A stretch of DNA of 56,390 nucleotides, taken from the NCBI GenBank assembly GCA_019694735.1, contig JAIBBJ010000017.1, positions 1 to 56,390 on the forward strand. Direction: 5' to 3'. This DNA comes from Gemmatimonadaceae bacterium. GTDB lineage: Bacteria; Gemmatimonadota; Gemmatimonadetes; Gemmatimonadales; Gemmatimonadaceae. Within the stretch, counting starts at the first letter, position 1, and each line of letters begins with the position of its first letter. Shown in pieces: positions 1 to 9,574 of the stretch. The position numbers and the translations under genes were made by a program. The notes under the pieces were generated by a model. It made no database searches. It worked only from the letters and a program-made list of their open reading frames with translations, and was not told where the DNA came from.

Positions 1-2
1 CG

Positions 3-1094
3 GGCAAGGCCCCGGGCGGTGGCGCGCCCGGCGGCGGTGGCGCGGGTGGCCCCGGCGGTGCACGCGGCGGCGGCTCCGTCGTCCTCGCCCGCACCGACAT
101 CCACACCGTGCAGCCCGGCCGCATCGAGGCAGGCATCGCGATCAGCGGCACGCTCCGTCCGATCGAGACGGTGAGCGTGCGCGCCCGCCTCGAGGGCGAT
201 CTCGTGGCGCTCAACGTCCGCGAGGGCGATGCGGTGCGCGAGGGCGCGGTGCTGGCCGAGCTCGAGCGCTCCGAGCAGGAGGCGGCGCTCCGCTCGGCCG
301 AGGCGGACGTGCTGGCGGCCCGTGCCGAGGCGACCACGGCGCAGTGGAACCTCGACCAGACGAAGGAGCTCCACCAGGCGGGGGCGGTCGCCGAGCGCGA
401 CCTCCGCGCCGCCGAGCAGACGGCGCTCACCGCGCAGGCGCGCCTCGCCGCGGCGGAGTCGCGCGTGAAGGCCGCGCAGTCCCTCGCGCGCGACACGCGG
501 GTCACTTCGCCGGTCACCGGTGTCGTCGAGAAGCGGAATGTCGAGAATGGCGAACGGGTGACGCGGGGGCAGGAGCTCTTCACCGTGGTGCGCGCCGACG
601 TGCTCGAGCTCGCGGCCGCGGTGCCGGCGCGCCGGGCCTCGGCGCTCGCGCGCGGCCTCGAGGTGCGGTTCACCGCCGACGGTCGCGCGATCGACGGCCG
701 TGTCGCGCGCGTCAGCCCGACCATCGACCCGCAGTCGCAGTCGGTGACGGTCTTCGTGCAGGTGCCCAACGGGAACGGCGTGCTGAAGGGCAACACCTTC
801 GCCACCGGGCAGATCATCGAGCGCGGCTACGACGGCCAGCTCGTGATCCCGCAGTCGGCGATCCGCCAGACGGCGGCGAGCGCCGGTGCGGTCCCGTTCG
901 TGTGGAAGGTCGCCGGCGGCGCGCTCGCGCGTGCCGACGTGAAGCTCGGCATCGTTGACGAGGCGCGCGGCGTCGTGCAGGTCACCGAGGGCCTCAAGCC
1001 CGGTGACGAGATCGTCGTCGGCAACGTCGGGCTGCTCGGCGCCGGCATGCAGGTGCAGATCATCGGCAACGAATCGGCGCGCGGTCCCCGGTAG
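3..1094 (+). CDS. RND efflux periplasmic adaptor subunit (membrane fusion protein), 5'-truncated
   Basis: The reading frame is open from base 3 with no stop, so the gene begins upstream of the window; at least 363 residues are present. The visible N-terminus is a Gly/Ala/Pro-rich linker (about 25 residues). A lipoyl/biotinyl half-motif and alpha-helical hairpin follow (Ala/Glu-rich, heptad-like, roughly residues 70-150), then the second lipoyl half (TSPVTGVVEKRNVENGERV) and beta-barrel and membrane-proximal domains ending in GDEIVVGNVGLLGAGMQV. This is the order of AcrA/MexA-type adaptors, which link an inner-membrane RND pump to an outer-membrane channel. The pump gene starts 64 bp downstream. 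The family is clear; the substrate is unknown. Confidence 0.9.
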   Translation, partial: GKAPGGGAPGGGGAGGPGGARGGGSVVLARTDIHTVQPGRIEAGIAISGTLRPIETVSVRARLEGDLVALNVREGDAVREGAVLAELERSEQEAALRSAEADVLAARAEATTAQWNLDQTKELHQAGAVAERDLRAAEQTALTAQARLAAAESRVKAAQSLARDTRVTSPVTGVVEKRNVENGERVTRGQELFTVVRADVLELAAAVPARRASALARGLEVRFTADGRAIDGRVARVSPTIDPQSQSVTVFVQVPNGNGVLKGNTFATGQIIERGYDGQLVIPQSAIRQTAASAGAVPFVWKVAGGALARADVKLGIVDEARGVVQVTEGLKPGDEIVVGNVGLLGAGMQVQIIGNESARGPR

Positions 1095-1158
1095 CGGCAC
1101 CCCCGCCGGCTCCCCGCGCCCTCGACCGGCGGCCCCCGCCGCCCCCTCAGGACCCGCG

Positions 1159-4100
1159 ATGTTCCTCTCCGACGTCTCCATCAAGCGCCCCGTCTTCGCC
1201 ACCATGCTCATGGTGGCGCTCGTCGTGCTCGGCGGCGTCTCGTTCTTCCGCCTGGCGGTGGACGAGTACCCCGACATCACGTACCCGACGATCGTGGCGC
1301 AGACCGCCTACCCCGGCGCCTCGCCGGAGGTGGTCGAGCGCGAGGTCTCCAAGCCGATCGAGGAGGCGCTGAACACGACCGAGGGCCTGAAGGAGATCAC
1401 CTCGACGTCGTCCGAGGGCAGCTCCTCGGTGCGCCTGCAGTTCGAGCTCGGCGTGGACGTGATGAAGATGCAGCCCGAGGTGCAGGGCAAGGTCGCGCGC
1501 ATCCGCCGCCAGCTGCCGCGCGACATCGAGGAGCCGGTCATCATCCGGTTCGACCCGAACGACCGGCCGATCATGAGCATCGTGCTGCAGTCCGACACGC
1601 GGCCGATGCGCGAGCTCACCGACCTCGCCGAGGAGGTCATCGGCAAGCGGCTCGAGTCGATCCCCGGCGTCGGCGGCGTGAACGTGGTCGGCGGCACCGC
1701 GCGCGAGATCCGCGTCGAGCTCGACCCGTCGGCGCTGCGCGCCTACGGCCTCTCCCCGGCGCAGGTCGTCGCCGCGCTGCAGCGCGAGAACCAGGAGGTG
1801 CCGGCCGGCCGCATCCAGCGCGGCGACACCGAGCGGCTCGTCCGCATCACGGGCCGCGTCACCGACCCGATGGCCTTCGGCGACGTGACGGTGGTGGTGC
1901 GCAACGGCGCCCCGGTCCGGGTCCGTGACGTCGGCAAGGTCGTGGACGGGACCGCGGAGAAGCGCAGCGCCTCGCTGATGGGCACCGAGCCCGCGCTCTC
2001 GCTCGAGGTGCTCAAGATCACCGGCTCCAACACGGTCGCGGTCGCCGAGCAGGTCCGGGGCGTCATCGATGAGCTGCAGGAGCAGCTCCCGAGCGACCTG
2101 AGGCTGACGATCATCCGCGACGACTCGAGCAAGATCCGCGAGGCGCTGTTCGACGTCGAGCTCACGCTCGTCCTCGGCGCGATCCTCACGGTGATGATCA
2201 TCTACCTGTTCCTCGGGTCCTGGCGGTCGACCGTCATCACCGGCCTCACGCTGCCGGTCGCGATCATCTCGAGCTTCTTCGCGATGTGGATGTTCGGCTT
2301 CACGCTGAACACCATGACGCTCCTCGCCCTCTCGCTGGCGATCGGCCTGCTGATCGACGACGCGATCGTGGTGCGCGAGAACATCGTCCGTCACGTCGCG
2401 ATGGGGAAGGACCACTTCCTCGCCGCCAAGGAGGGCACCGACGAGATCGGCCTCGCCGTCTTCGCGACGACGCTGGCCGTGATCGCGGTGTTCATCCCGG
2501 TCGCCTTCATGGGCGGCATGATCGGGCGGATCTTCTACCAGTTCGGCGTCACGGTGGCGTTCGCGGTCGCCGTCTCGCTCTTCGTCTCGTTCACGCTCGA
2601 CCCGATGCTCTCCAGCATCTGGCATGACCCCGAGGCCGAGCAGCACGGTCCCGAGGCGCGGGCGCACGCCGGCCCGCTCCGCCGCATCGCCCTCGCGTTC
2701 GACGCCTGGTTCGAGGGGATGGCCGACCGCTATCCGCCGCTCCTGCGCTGGGCGATCACCCACCGCTGGAGCATGCTCGGCGGCGCGGCGGCGTCGGTGC
2801 TCGTCGCGTTCGTGATCGCCGGCCGGCTCGGCTTCACGTTCATGCCCGACTACGACGCCGGTGAGTTCAACGTCTCGTACCGCGTCACCCCCGGTTCGCG
2901 CGTGGACTTCATCGTGGGCAAGGGTCTCGCGCTCGACACGATCGTCAAGCGCGTCCCCGAGGTCGAGTTCACCTATCTCACGATCGGCGGCGGCGGCGGG
3001 CGCGGGAACTCCACCGGCGGCCAGCTCTTCGTGAAGCTCAAGGCGAAGCACGACCGCGCGCGCTCGATGGCCGAGATCCAGAACGACCTGCGCCCGAAGC
3101 TGCGGATGGTCAGCGGCGCCCGCGCATCCATCGACGGCACGCGCTCCATCTTCGGCGGCTTCCGCCAGCCGATCGACATCAAGGTGCAGGGCCCCGAGCC
3201 CGCCCGGCTCAAGCTCATCGCCAACCAGGTGCTCGAGGTCGTGCGCGGCGTCCCCGGCATGGGCGAGCCGACCTCGTCCGACCAGGGCGACATCCCGCAG
3301 CTCGACGTGCGCGTGGACCGGCAGCAGGCGTGGGCCGCCGGCCTCGGGGTCGGCTCCATCGCCGCGACGCTGCAGCCGCTCTTCTCGGGCACGCGGGCCA
3401 CGCTCTGGCAGGACGAGCAGGGCTACACGCACGACGTCCGCGTCGTGTACCCGGAGTCGCTCCGCACGTCGGCCGAGGACGTGGCGAACATTCCCGTGAC
3501 CGGCAGCGCGATGGACCCGCGCACGCAGCTCCCGGCGGCGATCCCCCTCGCGCAGGTGGCCGACGTGCGGGCAGGCGTCGGCCCGCAGCAGATCGAGCGT
3601 CGGATGCTCGAGCGCCAGGTCTCCGTCTCCGGGCCCGTCGCCCCCGGTGCCCCGGTCGGCGTCGTCGCGGACCGCGTGCGCGCCGAGCTCGACTCGCTCG
3701 TCCTGCCCGCCGGCTACCGCACCGTCTTCGCCGGCGACGTGCAGAACCTCGAGGAGACCAAGGGCTACGTGCTCGAGGCGATTGTCCTCGCCATCATCTT
3801 CATCTACCTCATCCTCGCCTCGCTCTTCGGCTCGTTCCTGCAGCCGCTGGCGATCATGCTCTCGCTGCCGCTCTCGCTCCTCGGCGTCTCGCTCGCCCTG
3901 CTCGTCACCGGCGGCACCCTCAACGTGATGTCGATGATCGGCATCATCATGCTGATGGGCCTGGTGACGAAGAACGGCATCCTGCTGATCGATTTCGTGA
4001 ACCACGCGCGCGGCGAGGGCAAGGACCGCCTGACGGCGATCCTCGAGGCCGGACGCATCCGCCTGCGGCCGATCATCATGACGACCGCGGCGATGATCTT

Positions 4101-4350
4101 CGGCATGATCCCGCTCGCGATGGCCATCGGCGAGGGCGCGGAGCAGCGGTCCCCGATGGCCCACGCCGTCATCGGCGGGCTCATCACCTCCACCCTGCTC
4201 ACGCTGTTCGTGGTGCCGGCCGTCTACACGCTGCTGGACGACCTGGCGGGCTGGGCGACGGGGCGGCGGGAGCCGACCGGCGAGGCGTCCGGCGCCGAGC
4301 CGCACGAGCTCCCGGTGCTCGCCGATCAGCGCGCCGGAAACCCCGCTTGA
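1159..4350 (+). CDS. RND multidrug/hydrophobe efflux pump, inner-membrane subunit (AcrB/MexB-like)
   Basis: 1063 residues, the normal size for HAE1-type RND pumps. The ATG at 1159 gives the canonical N-terminus ([23 protein letters not shown]1 at residues 12-30). Proton-relay residues are in place: Asp400-Asp401 in TM4 ([13 protein letters not shown]) and Lys938 in TM10 ([13 protein letters not shown]), matching AcrB D407/D408/K940. Two large periplasmic loops follow TM1 and TM7. It exports substrates by proton antiport together with the adaptor encoded just upstream. No TolC-type outer-membrane factor is found downstream; it may lie upstream of the window. The exact substrate cannot be read from sequence. 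Confidence 0.95.
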   Translation: MFLSDVSIKRPVFATMLMVALVVLGGVSFFRLAVDEYPDITYPTIVAQTAYPGASPEVVEREVSKPIEEALNTTEGLKEITSTSSEGSSSVRLQFELGVDVMKMQPEVQGKVARIRRQLPRDIEEPVIIRFDPNDRPIMSIVLQSDTRPMRELTDLAEEVIGKRLESIPGVGGVNVVGGTAREIRVELDPSALRAYGLSPAQVVAALQRENQEVPAGRIQRGDTERLVRITGRVTDPMAFGDVTVVVRNGAPVRVRDVGKVVDGTAEKRSASLMGTEPALSLEVLKITGSNTVAVAEQVRGVIDELQEQLPSDLRLTIIRDDSSKIREALFDVELTLVLGAILTVMIIYLFLGSWRSTVITGLTLPVAIISSFFAMWMFGFTLNTMTLLALSLAIGLLIDDAIVVRENIVRHVAMGKDHFLAAKEGTDEIGLAVFATTLAVIAVFIPVAFMGGMIGRIFYQFGVTVAFAVAVSLFVSFTLDPMLSSIWHDPEAEQHGPEARAHAGPLRRIALAFDAWFEGMADRYPPLLRWAITHRWSMLGGAAASVLVAFVIAGRLGFTFMPDYDAGEFNVSYRVTPGSRVDFIVGKGLALDTIVKRVPEVEFTYLTIGGGGGRGNSTGGQLFVKLKAKHDRARSMAEIQNDLRPKLRMVSGARASIDGTRSIFGGFRQPIDIKVQGPEPARLKLIANQVLEVVRGVPGMGEPTSSDQGDIPQLDVRVDRQQAWAAGLGVGSIAATLQPLFSGTRATLWQDEQGYTHDVRVVYPESLRTSAEDVANIPVTGSAMDPRTQLPAAIPLAQVADVRAGVGPQQIERRMLERQVSVSGPVAPGAPVGVVADRVRAELDSLVLPAGYRTVFAGDVQNLEETKGYVLEAIVLAIIFIYLILASLFGSFLQPLAIMLSLPLSLLGVSLALLVTGGTLNVMSMIGIIMLMGLVTKNGILLIDFVNHARGEGKDRLTAILEAGRIRLRPIIMTTAAMIFGMIPLAMAIGEGAEQRSPMAHAVIGGLITSTLLTLFVVPAVYTLLDDLAGWATGRREPTGEASGAEPHELPVLADQRAGNPA

Positions 4351-4376
4351 CGGGACGGGGTTCCCCGTGGTATTCA
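4347..4376 (+). promoter_or_regulatory. Candidate sigma-70-type promoter for the histone-like gene
   Basis: TTGACG (4347-4352), an 18-bp spacer and TATTCA (4371-4376). It overlaps the stop codon of the pump gene and lies about 40 bp before the ATG at 4418. Assigned by pattern only. Confidence 0.35.
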
Positions 4377-4417
4377 GCGTCTCGCGTGCACGCGTGTCAC
4401 CTGTTTCGGAGGCTTCC

Positions 4418-5137
4418 ATGCCGCTCAACGAGGAGATGATGGACCGGCTCTTCTCGGATCGCGACGACGATTCGGAGGAGTCGGGGTACGGGGGCGGCGG
4501 CAGCGCCTCCTATGACGAGGATGAGGACGAGGACGGCGGGTGGGCCATCAACAAGGACCACTCCGACTCGCTGTGGGATTCGACCGACGACTCGGACGAC
4601 GATGACGAGGAGGGCGGTGTCGCCCCGGTCGCCGGCGCGGAGGACGACGAGGAGGACAGCGACCTGTTCGGCGATTCGATGGCGCCGCGCCGCCGTGGAC
4701 GCCGCCCGGCCGAGAAGCCGCGGACGCCCAGCGTCTTCGAGACCGGCGAGACCGAGGTCCCGGCGGCGGCCGCCACTCCGGCGCCGAAGCCGGCCGCCGC
4801 GAAGGCCGCTCCGGTGGCGAAGCCGGCGGCGGCCCCGGCGGCGGCCAAGGCCGTGCCTGCCAAGCCCGCGTCGGCCAAGCCCGCCGCGAAGCCGACCGCG
4901 AAGCCCGCCGCCAAGCCGGCGGCGAAGGCAGCGAAGCCGGCAACCAAGGTGGCCGCCAAGAAGGCCGCCCCCAAGAAGCCGGCCAAGGCGGCGAAGAAGC
5001 AGGCGAAGCCGGTGAAGAAGGTCGCGAAGAAGCTGGCGAAGAAGCCGACGAAGGCGGCCAAGAAGCCAGCGAAGAAGGTCGTCAAGAAGGCCGCGCCCAA
5101 GAAGGCGGCCAGCAAGAAGCCCGCCGGCAAGAAGTAG
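4418..5137 (+). CDS. Histone-H1-like charged protein: acidic N-terminus, Lys/Ala/Pro-rich C-terminus
   Basis: 239 residues. The ATG at 4418 is chosen because GGAGG sits 6-10 bp upstream; an upstream GTG in frame lacks this. Residues 1-80 are strongly acidic (runs of D/E with Gly/Ser/Tyr). Residues from about 115 to the end are tandem Ala-Lys-Pro repeats (KPAAKPAAK, then AKKPAKK), as in eukaryotic H1 tails and bacterial AlgP/HctB-like proteins. Related basic tails bind DNA or RNA without sequence specificity. The acidic head could tune binding, make a diblock polyampholyte or recruit partners. No globular domain is recognised. A strong terminator follows. The function of this protein is unknown; chromatin or RNA association is inferred from composition. 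Confidence 0.75.
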   Translation: MPLNEEMMDRLFSDRDDDSEESGYGGGGSASYDEDEDEDGGWAINKDHSDSLWDSTDDSDDDDEEGGVAPVAGAEDDEEDSDLFGDSMAPRRRGRRPAEKPRTPSVFETGETEVPAAAATPAPKPAAAKAAPVAKPAAAPAAAKAVPAKPASAKPAAKPTAKPAAKPAAKAAKPATKVAAKKAAPKKPAKAAKKQAKPVKKVAKKLAKKPTKAAKKPAKKVVKKAAPKKAASKKPAGKK

Positions 5138-5159
5138 CCGCACGGCGCTTCGCCCTCGA

Positions 5160-5191
5160 GCCCGGCGGCGCGGATGCGCCGCCGGGCTTTT
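5160..5191 (+). terminator. Rho-independent terminator after the histone-like gene
   Basis: Perfect 12-bp stem GCCCGGCGGCGC / GCGCCGCCGGGC with a GGAT loop, followed by TTTT. It starts 22 bp after the stop codon. Confidence 0.9.
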
Positions 5192-5238
5192 CGTCGCCTA
5201 TCCGACCGCGCCCGCCCGGGCTATTGTTTCCCCCACCG

Positions 5239-5787
5239 ATGTCCGATCAGGCTCCCGTCGCCCTGCTGCGCGCGCACGCGCGCCATGCCCCGTGGAACGC
5301 CCGCGGCCTCGCCGCGCACGCCACGGCGCTCGTGGATGCCGCCGGGATGCGCCCCACCAACACCTCCGCCCGCGCGAACCCGAGTGCGCGCGCGATCCGG
5401 TTCTACGTCGCCAACGGGCTGCTCGACCACCCCGAGGGCAAGGGCACCGCGGCGACGTACCACTACCGGCACCTGCTCCAGCTCCTCGCGATCAAGATCC
5501 GCCAGCGCGAGGGCCAGACCCTCGACGTGATCAAGGTCGAGCTGGGTGAACTGCAGGGTGACCAGCTCGAGAAGCGCGTCGCCTCCTCGCTCGCGCCCGC
5601 GCTCGGCACCGGCGCCGACGTTCAGGTGCGTCACGACGACGACGCGCCCGCGCTCTGGCGGCGCGTCGCCGTCGCCGACGGCATCGAACTGCACGTGCGC
5701 GAGGACTCCCCCGCTGCGCGGGCGTCGACGATGGTCGCCATCCGCGAGGCCGTCCGGGCCGCCCTCGGCCGAGAAGCCGTGCGCTGA
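5239..5787 (+). CDS. MerR-like winged-helix regulator
   Basis: 182 residues from ATG 5239; a TTG 15 bp upstream is less likely. Residues ~50-110 carry a MerR-type N-terminal wing-HTH pattern: AIRFYVANGLLDHPEGKG, then YHYRHLLQLLAIK and an 'EGQTLDVIK' helix typical of MerR dimer approaches. The C-terminal ~70 residues match no ligand-binding domain I recognise, and there is no Cys cluster for metals. A TATTGT box lies 11 bp before the ATG (5222-5227). The next gene, 56 bp downstream on the same strand, is an RPA-like initiator, so this regulator may control that gene or itself; that link is inferred from position only. Confidence 0.7.
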   Translation: MSDQAPVALLRAHARHAPWNARGLAAHATALVDAAGMRPTNTSARANPSARAIRFYVANGLLDHPEGKGTAATYHYRHLLQLLAIKIRQREGQTLDVIKVELGELQGDQLEKRVASSLAPALGTGADVQVRHDDDAPALWRRVAVADGIELHVREDSPAARASTMVAIREAVRAALGREAVR

Positions 5788-5843
5788 GGAGCGGGACCGG
5801 GCCTCTTGCCCGGTTTCACGAGCAGGCCGACATTTCGGGTTCG

Positions 5844-6680
5844 ATGGCGTCGACCACCCGCCGCCGCCCGCCCGCTCGCACGGTCCTCCTCGATCGCGCG
5901 ATCGAAGCGTTGCCGCTCTTCCGACTCTCGGACAGCTCGGAGGATTCGGTCGTCGCCATCACCGCCGACAACGGCGGTCGGTGGCGCGTGCTGCCCGCGC
6001 CAGGTGAACGGCTGCCAGGCACCTTCGACCAGGATGTCTACGTCGAGTTGCTCCGTCGCTACCAGGAGGCGGACCAGCCGGCGGACGGCGCGCTCACCTT
6101 CACGTTGCATGCGTTCCTCCGCTCGATGGGGCGCCGCGTCGACGGCCGCACGTACGAGCAGCTGCGAGGGGCCCTCGGCCGGCTCGAGCGTACCGTGCTG
6201 GAGAGCGAGGGGGCGTGGCGTGACGCGCGCAGCGGCAAGGCCGGCCACGCGCGCTTCACCCTCCTGTCCGCCGTCGCGATCGACCGGCGGCGGCTGACCG
6301 ACCGGGACCAGCTCGCACTCTTCCCATCGCTGGCGTCCAACGAACCGGGCGACGCGCGGGTGGTGCTCGCAGCGCCGATGCGGAGCAACATCGCCGCCGG
6401 CGACATCTCCTCGCTGGTGGCCGCGCGCTACTTCGCCTTGAGCTCACCGGTCGCCCGTCGGCTCTACCGGCTCCTCGCGGCGGTGCGGGAGCGCGAGGAC
6501 GCCACCTGGGAGGTCCCACTGGAGCGCTTGGCCGAACTGCTGCCGCTCACCCAGCGGTATCCCTCGCACCTCCAGCGGGTGCTGCAGCCGGCCCACGAGA
6601 TGCTCGTGGCCGCGGCGGTCGTGCGCCAGGCCCGATTCGCCCAGGACGGGCGAAGCTGGGCCGTCGTCTACGAAGGCTGA
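5844..6680 (+). CDS. Replication initiator protein A (RPA/RepA-like, plasmid-type)
   Basis: 278 residues. The pattern matches the RPA family (PF10134-type): a 'PLFRLS' start region, the G..W.V.P....PGTFDQDVYVEL segment (~residues 45-72), an 'YEQLRGALGRLERT' helix (~110-123) and 'ARYFALSSPVARRLYRLL' (~195-212), with a winged-helix-like C-terminus. Members initiate replication of plasmids and secondary replicons, or resemble such initiators. Here it lies among housekeeping genes, directly after a MerR-like gene. I saw no iterons or DnaA-box cluster in the flanking ~150 bp, so an origin here is not supported. It may act as a chromosomal DNA-binding regulator. Confidence 0.65.
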   Translation: MASTTRRRPPARTVLLDRAIEALPLFRLSDSSEDSVVAITADNGGRWRVLPAPGERLPGTFDQDVYVELLRRYQEADQPADGALTFTLHAFLRSMGRRVDGRTYEQLRGALGRLERTVLESEGAWRDARSGKAGHARFTLLSAVAIDRRRLTDRDQLALFPSLASNEPGDARVVLAAPMRSNIAAGDISSLVAARYFALSSPVARRLYRLLAAVREREDATWEVPLERLAELLPLTQRYPSHLQRVLQPAHEMLVAAAVVRQARFAQDGRSWAVVYEG

Positions 6681-6801
6681 CTCGGGGCGGAACGCCCCGG
6701 CCGCGGTGTGGCGCCGGGGCCCGTGCGACTGCCCCGGCCGGAATCCGGACGGGCCGCGGGCGCCCAGCGCGTGACCGGCCGCTACCGTAGAAGTCCGGTT
6801 C

Positions 6802-6830
6802 TTGGCCCCCGGGGTATCCCACTGTACGTT
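6802..6830 (+). promoter_or_regulatory. Candidate promoter for the S41 peptidase gene
   Basis: TTGGCC (6802-6807), a 17-bp spacer and TACGTT (6825-6830), which would give a leader of about 30 nt before ATG 6867. It lies in a 186-bp intergenic region that otherwise holds only short GC-rich hairpins without T-tracts. Confidence 0.4.
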
Positions 6831-6866
6831 CCCCGGAGCCCTCCCCGCACCAGCCGAGGTCCCTCG

Positions 6867-8459
6867 ATGTCCCGGTCCCGCACGTTCGCCATCGCCGCCC
6901 TCATCGCCCTGCCCGTCGCGGCCGGGGCCTTCGTCGTGCAGGAGCGCGCGTCGGTCAACAGCGCACGCCTCTTCGACCAGGTGATGTCGCTCGTCAGCGA
7001 CCGCTTCGTCGATTCCATCGCGACCGGCGACCTCTACGAGCGCGCCGCCCGCGGGCTCGTGGCCGAGCTGCGCGACCCGTACTCGGAGCTCTACACGCCC
7101 AAGGACCTCGAGAAGTTCAACCAGAACACCGGCGGCTTCTACGGCGGCATCGGGATGCTGATCGAGGACCAGAACGGCACGATCATCATCTCGAAGGTCT
7201 ACCCGAACACGCCCGCCGAGGAGGCCGGCATCCGCGAGGGCGACCGGATCGTCGGGGTCGACACCGCGAGCACCGCGGGCTGGAAGGTCGATCAGGTGTC
7301 CTCCGGCCTGAAGGGCCCGCCCGGCACGAAGGTGAAGGCGCGTTTCGCCCGGCCGGGCGTCGCGCAGCCGTTCGAGGTGGAGTTCACGCGCCGCACCATC
7401 CGCATCCCCGCGATCCCGGTCGCGCTGATGCTGGAGAACAGGACGGCGTACATCAAGCTCGACCAGTTCAACGAGACCACCACGCGCGAGTTCGCGCAGA
7501 ACCTCGCCCGGTTGCAGGGCGAGGGGGCGACCGGCCTCGTCATCGACCTCCGCCGCAACACCGGCGGGTTCCTCGACCAGGCGCTCGACCTGACGAACTT
7601 CTTCCTGCCTCGCGGCGTCGAGATCGCGACCGTGCGCGGCCGCGGGGAGCCTGACCAGCGCTACGTCGCCGAGGCCGACCCGATCGCGCCGCGGATCCCG
7701 ATCGTCGTGCTGACCGACGGCTACACCGCCTCGGCCTCCGAGATCGTCGCGGGGGCGCTGCAGGACCACGACCGCGCGCTGATCGTCGGCACGACGTCGT
7801 TCGGCAAGGGCCTCGTGCAGTCGGTCTACCGCCTCGACGGCGGCTACGCGATCAAGCTCACGACCGGCAAGTGGTACACGCCGAGCGGCCGCTCCATCCA
7901 GAAGGAGCGCGTGCTCGACGCGGCCGGCAACCTCATCGAGGTGCACCCGGACTCGCTCGAGAGCGAGGCCGACCGCGCCAAGCGGCCCACCTTCCGTTCC
8001 GACGGTGGCCGCGTGGTCTTCGGCGGCGGCGCGATCACGCCCGACGTGATCGTCCCGTACGACACGATCACCACCGCCGAGCAGAAGCTCGCGCGGCTGA
8101 TCGTGCCGCACTCGCAGGAGGTCTACATCGCCCTCGACCAGTACGCCTTCGAGCTCAAGGGCGCCGTGCGCCCCGACTTCGAGGTCACCGACGCGATGCG
8201 CGGCACGCTCTACCAGCGGCTGACCGCCAAGGGCATCCGCATCGAGCGCTCGGAATGGGACGCCGGTCGTGCGTACATCGATCGCCTCCTCGGCGACCGC
8301 ATCGCGCGCCGCGCGTTCGGCGATTCCACCGCCGCGCGCCGCAACGTGCCCGAGGACGTGCAGCTGATGAAGGCCGTCGAGCTGCTCCGCCGTGGCCGCA
8401 CGACCGCCGAGCTCATCGCGCTCGGCACGACCGCCGCTCCGTCCCCGCGACGGAACTGA
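6867..8459 (+). CDS. S41-family C-terminal processing peptidase (CtpA/Prc-like)
   Basis: 530 residues from ATG 6867, which begins with an N-terminal signal/anchor (FAIAALIALPVAAGAFVV). It is followed by an N-terminal helical region (~30-80), a PDZ domain (~90-175, GGIGMLIEDQNG, PNTPAEEAGIREGDRI) and the tail-specific protease core. The catalytic dyad is Ser289 (TASASEI) and Lys314 (FGKGLVQ); the 25-residue spacing matches Prc Ser430/Lys455. These proteases degrade or trim envelope proteins from the C-terminus, in the periplasm. The C-terminal ~150 residues extend beyond the core, as in several CtpA homologues. The next gene begins 23 bp downstream, so the two may be cotranscribed. Confidence 0.93.
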   Translation: MSRSRTFAIAALIALPVAAGAFVVQERASVNSARLFDQVMSLVSDRFVDSIATGDLYERAARGLVAELRDPYSELYTPKDLEKFNQNTGGFYGGIGMLIEDQNGTIIISKVYPNTPAEEAGIREGDRIVGVDTASTAGWKVDQVSSGLKGPPGTKVKARFARPGVAQPFEVEFTRRTIRIPAIPVALMLENRTAYIKLDQFNETTTREFAQNLARLQGEGATGLVIDLRRNTGGFLDQALDLTNFFLPRGVEIATVRGRGEPDQRYVAEADPIAPRIPIVVLTDGYTASASEIVAGALQDHDRALIVGTTSFGKGLVQSVYRLDGGYAIKLTTGKWYTPSGRSIQKERVLDAAGNLIEVHPDSLESEADRAKRPTFRSDGGRVVFGGGAITPDVIVPYDTITTAEQKLARLIVPHSQEVYIALDQYAFELKGAVRPDFEVTDAMRGTLYQRLTAKGIRIERSEWDAGRAYIDRLLGDRIARRAFGDSTAARRNVPEDVQLMKAVELLRRGRTTAELIALGTTAAPSPRRN

Positions 8460-8482
8460 TCCCTCCCCCAGCCCGCTCCGCA

Positions 8483-9544
8483 GTGTCCCACCGTCATCTC
8501 CTGGTCGCCGCGCTCGTCGCGACGGCCTGCGCCAAGCCGCCCGCCCCCGCCGCCACCGTCGCCGCCGAGCCCGGCGAGACCCGCCTCAGCAACATCCGCC
8601 AGCTCACCTTCGGCGGCGAGAACGCCGAGGCGTATTGGAGCGCCGACGGGGAGTGGATCACGTTCCAGTCCACCCGCGACGGCCGCACCTGCGACCAGCA
8701 GTTCGTGATGCGCGCCGACGGCCGCGACCTCCACCGCATCTCCGACGGCCGCGGCAAGACCACCTGCGGCTGGTTCCTCCCCGGCTCCGACCGGCTGCTC
8801 TTCGCATCGAGCACGGCGCATGACGACGCCTGCCCGGCCAAGCCGGACCCGTCCAAGGGGTACGTGTGGCCCCTCGACCGATACGACATCTACACGGTGT
8901 CCCGCGACGGCGGCCCGATGACCCGCCTCACGAACTACGACGTCTACACCGCCGAGGCCGTGCTCTCGCCCGACGGGAAGCGGATCGTGTTCACGTCGCT
9001 GAAGGACGGCGACCTCGACATCTACACGATGAACGTGGACGGTACGGACGTTCGGCGCCTCACCACCACCCCCGGCTACGACGGCGGGCCGTGGTGGTCG
9101 CCGGACGGCACGAAGATCGTCTACCGGGCCAACCACCCGAAGGACTCCACCGAGCTCGCCGCCTACCGTGCGCTGCTCGACCAGCACCTCATCCGGCCCA
9201 GCAAGGTCGAGCTGTTCGTGATGAACGCCGACGGGTCCGACCAGCGGCAGGTCACCGCCCTCGGCGGCGCCAATTTCGGGCCGTCCTGGAGCCCCGATGG
9301 CACACGGATCATCTTCGCCTCGAACTTCGTCGCGCCGCGCAGCGGCAACTTCGAGCTCTACCTCGTGGATGCCTCGGCATCGATGGCGACCGCCGAGCAG
9401 CTGGAGCGCGTGACGACCAGCGAGGTGTTCGACGGCTTCCCCATGTTCAGCCCCGACGGCAAGCGGCTCATCTGGGCCTCCAACCGGCACGCCAAGTCCG
9501 CCGGCGAGACCAACGTCTTCGTGGCCGACTTCAAGTGGGAGTGA
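8483..9544 (+). CDS. TolB-like beta-propeller (PD40/WD40-like) lipoprotein
   Basis: 353 residues from GTG 8483, chosen because it creates a lipoprotein signal (HLLVAALVATAC, lipobox Cys about residue 14). The mature part has at least five PD40 repeats of the form SPDGxxIxFxS: SADGEWITFQSTRDG, SPDGKRIVFTSLKDG, SPDGTKIVYRAN, SPDGTRIIFASN, SPDGKRLIWASNR. Such propellers resemble TolB and the N-terminal propeller of prolyl oligopeptidases; no peptidase domain follows. It is probably an outer-membrane or periplasmic lipoprotein that binds proteins or peptides. It follows the CtpA-like protease by 23 bp, so an envelope quality-control role is plausible but inferred. Confidence 0.85.
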   Translation: MSHRHLLVAALVATACAKPPAPAATVAAEPGETRLSNIRQLTFGGENAEAYWSADGEWITFQSTRDGRTCDQQFVMRADGRDLHRISDGRGKTTCGWFLPGSDRLLFASSTAHDDACPAKPDPSKGYVWPLDRYDIYTVSRDGGPMTRLTNYDVYTAEAVLSPDGKRIVFTSLKDGDLDIYTMNVDGTDVRRLTTTPGYDGGPWWSPDGTKIVYRANHPKDSTELAAYRALLDQHLIRPSKVELFVMNADGSDQRQVTALGGANFGPSWSPDGTRIIFASNFVAPRSGNFELYLVDASASMATAEQLERVTTSEVFDGFPMFSPDGKRLIWASNRHAKSAGETNVFVADFKWE

Positions 9545-9574
9545 GCCGCCCGACGGCGGCCCGCGGCGGCATCC

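Noticed and set aside
1147-4428. A 1093-codon open frame on the minus strand opposite the RND pump
   Set aside because: It is an antisense shadow of a clear RND gene in GC-rich DNA: His/Asp/Arg-rich, no domain, no ribosome-binding site.
4790-5130. Short tandem DNA repeats that could suggest a CRISPR or satellite array
   Set aside because: They encode Ala-Lys-Pro repeats in frame, have variable periods and no spacers.
5788-5843. Iterons or DnaA boxes marking an origin next to the RPA gene
   Set aside because: No direct repeats and no clustered TTWTNCACA-like sites were found in the flanking intergenic DNA.
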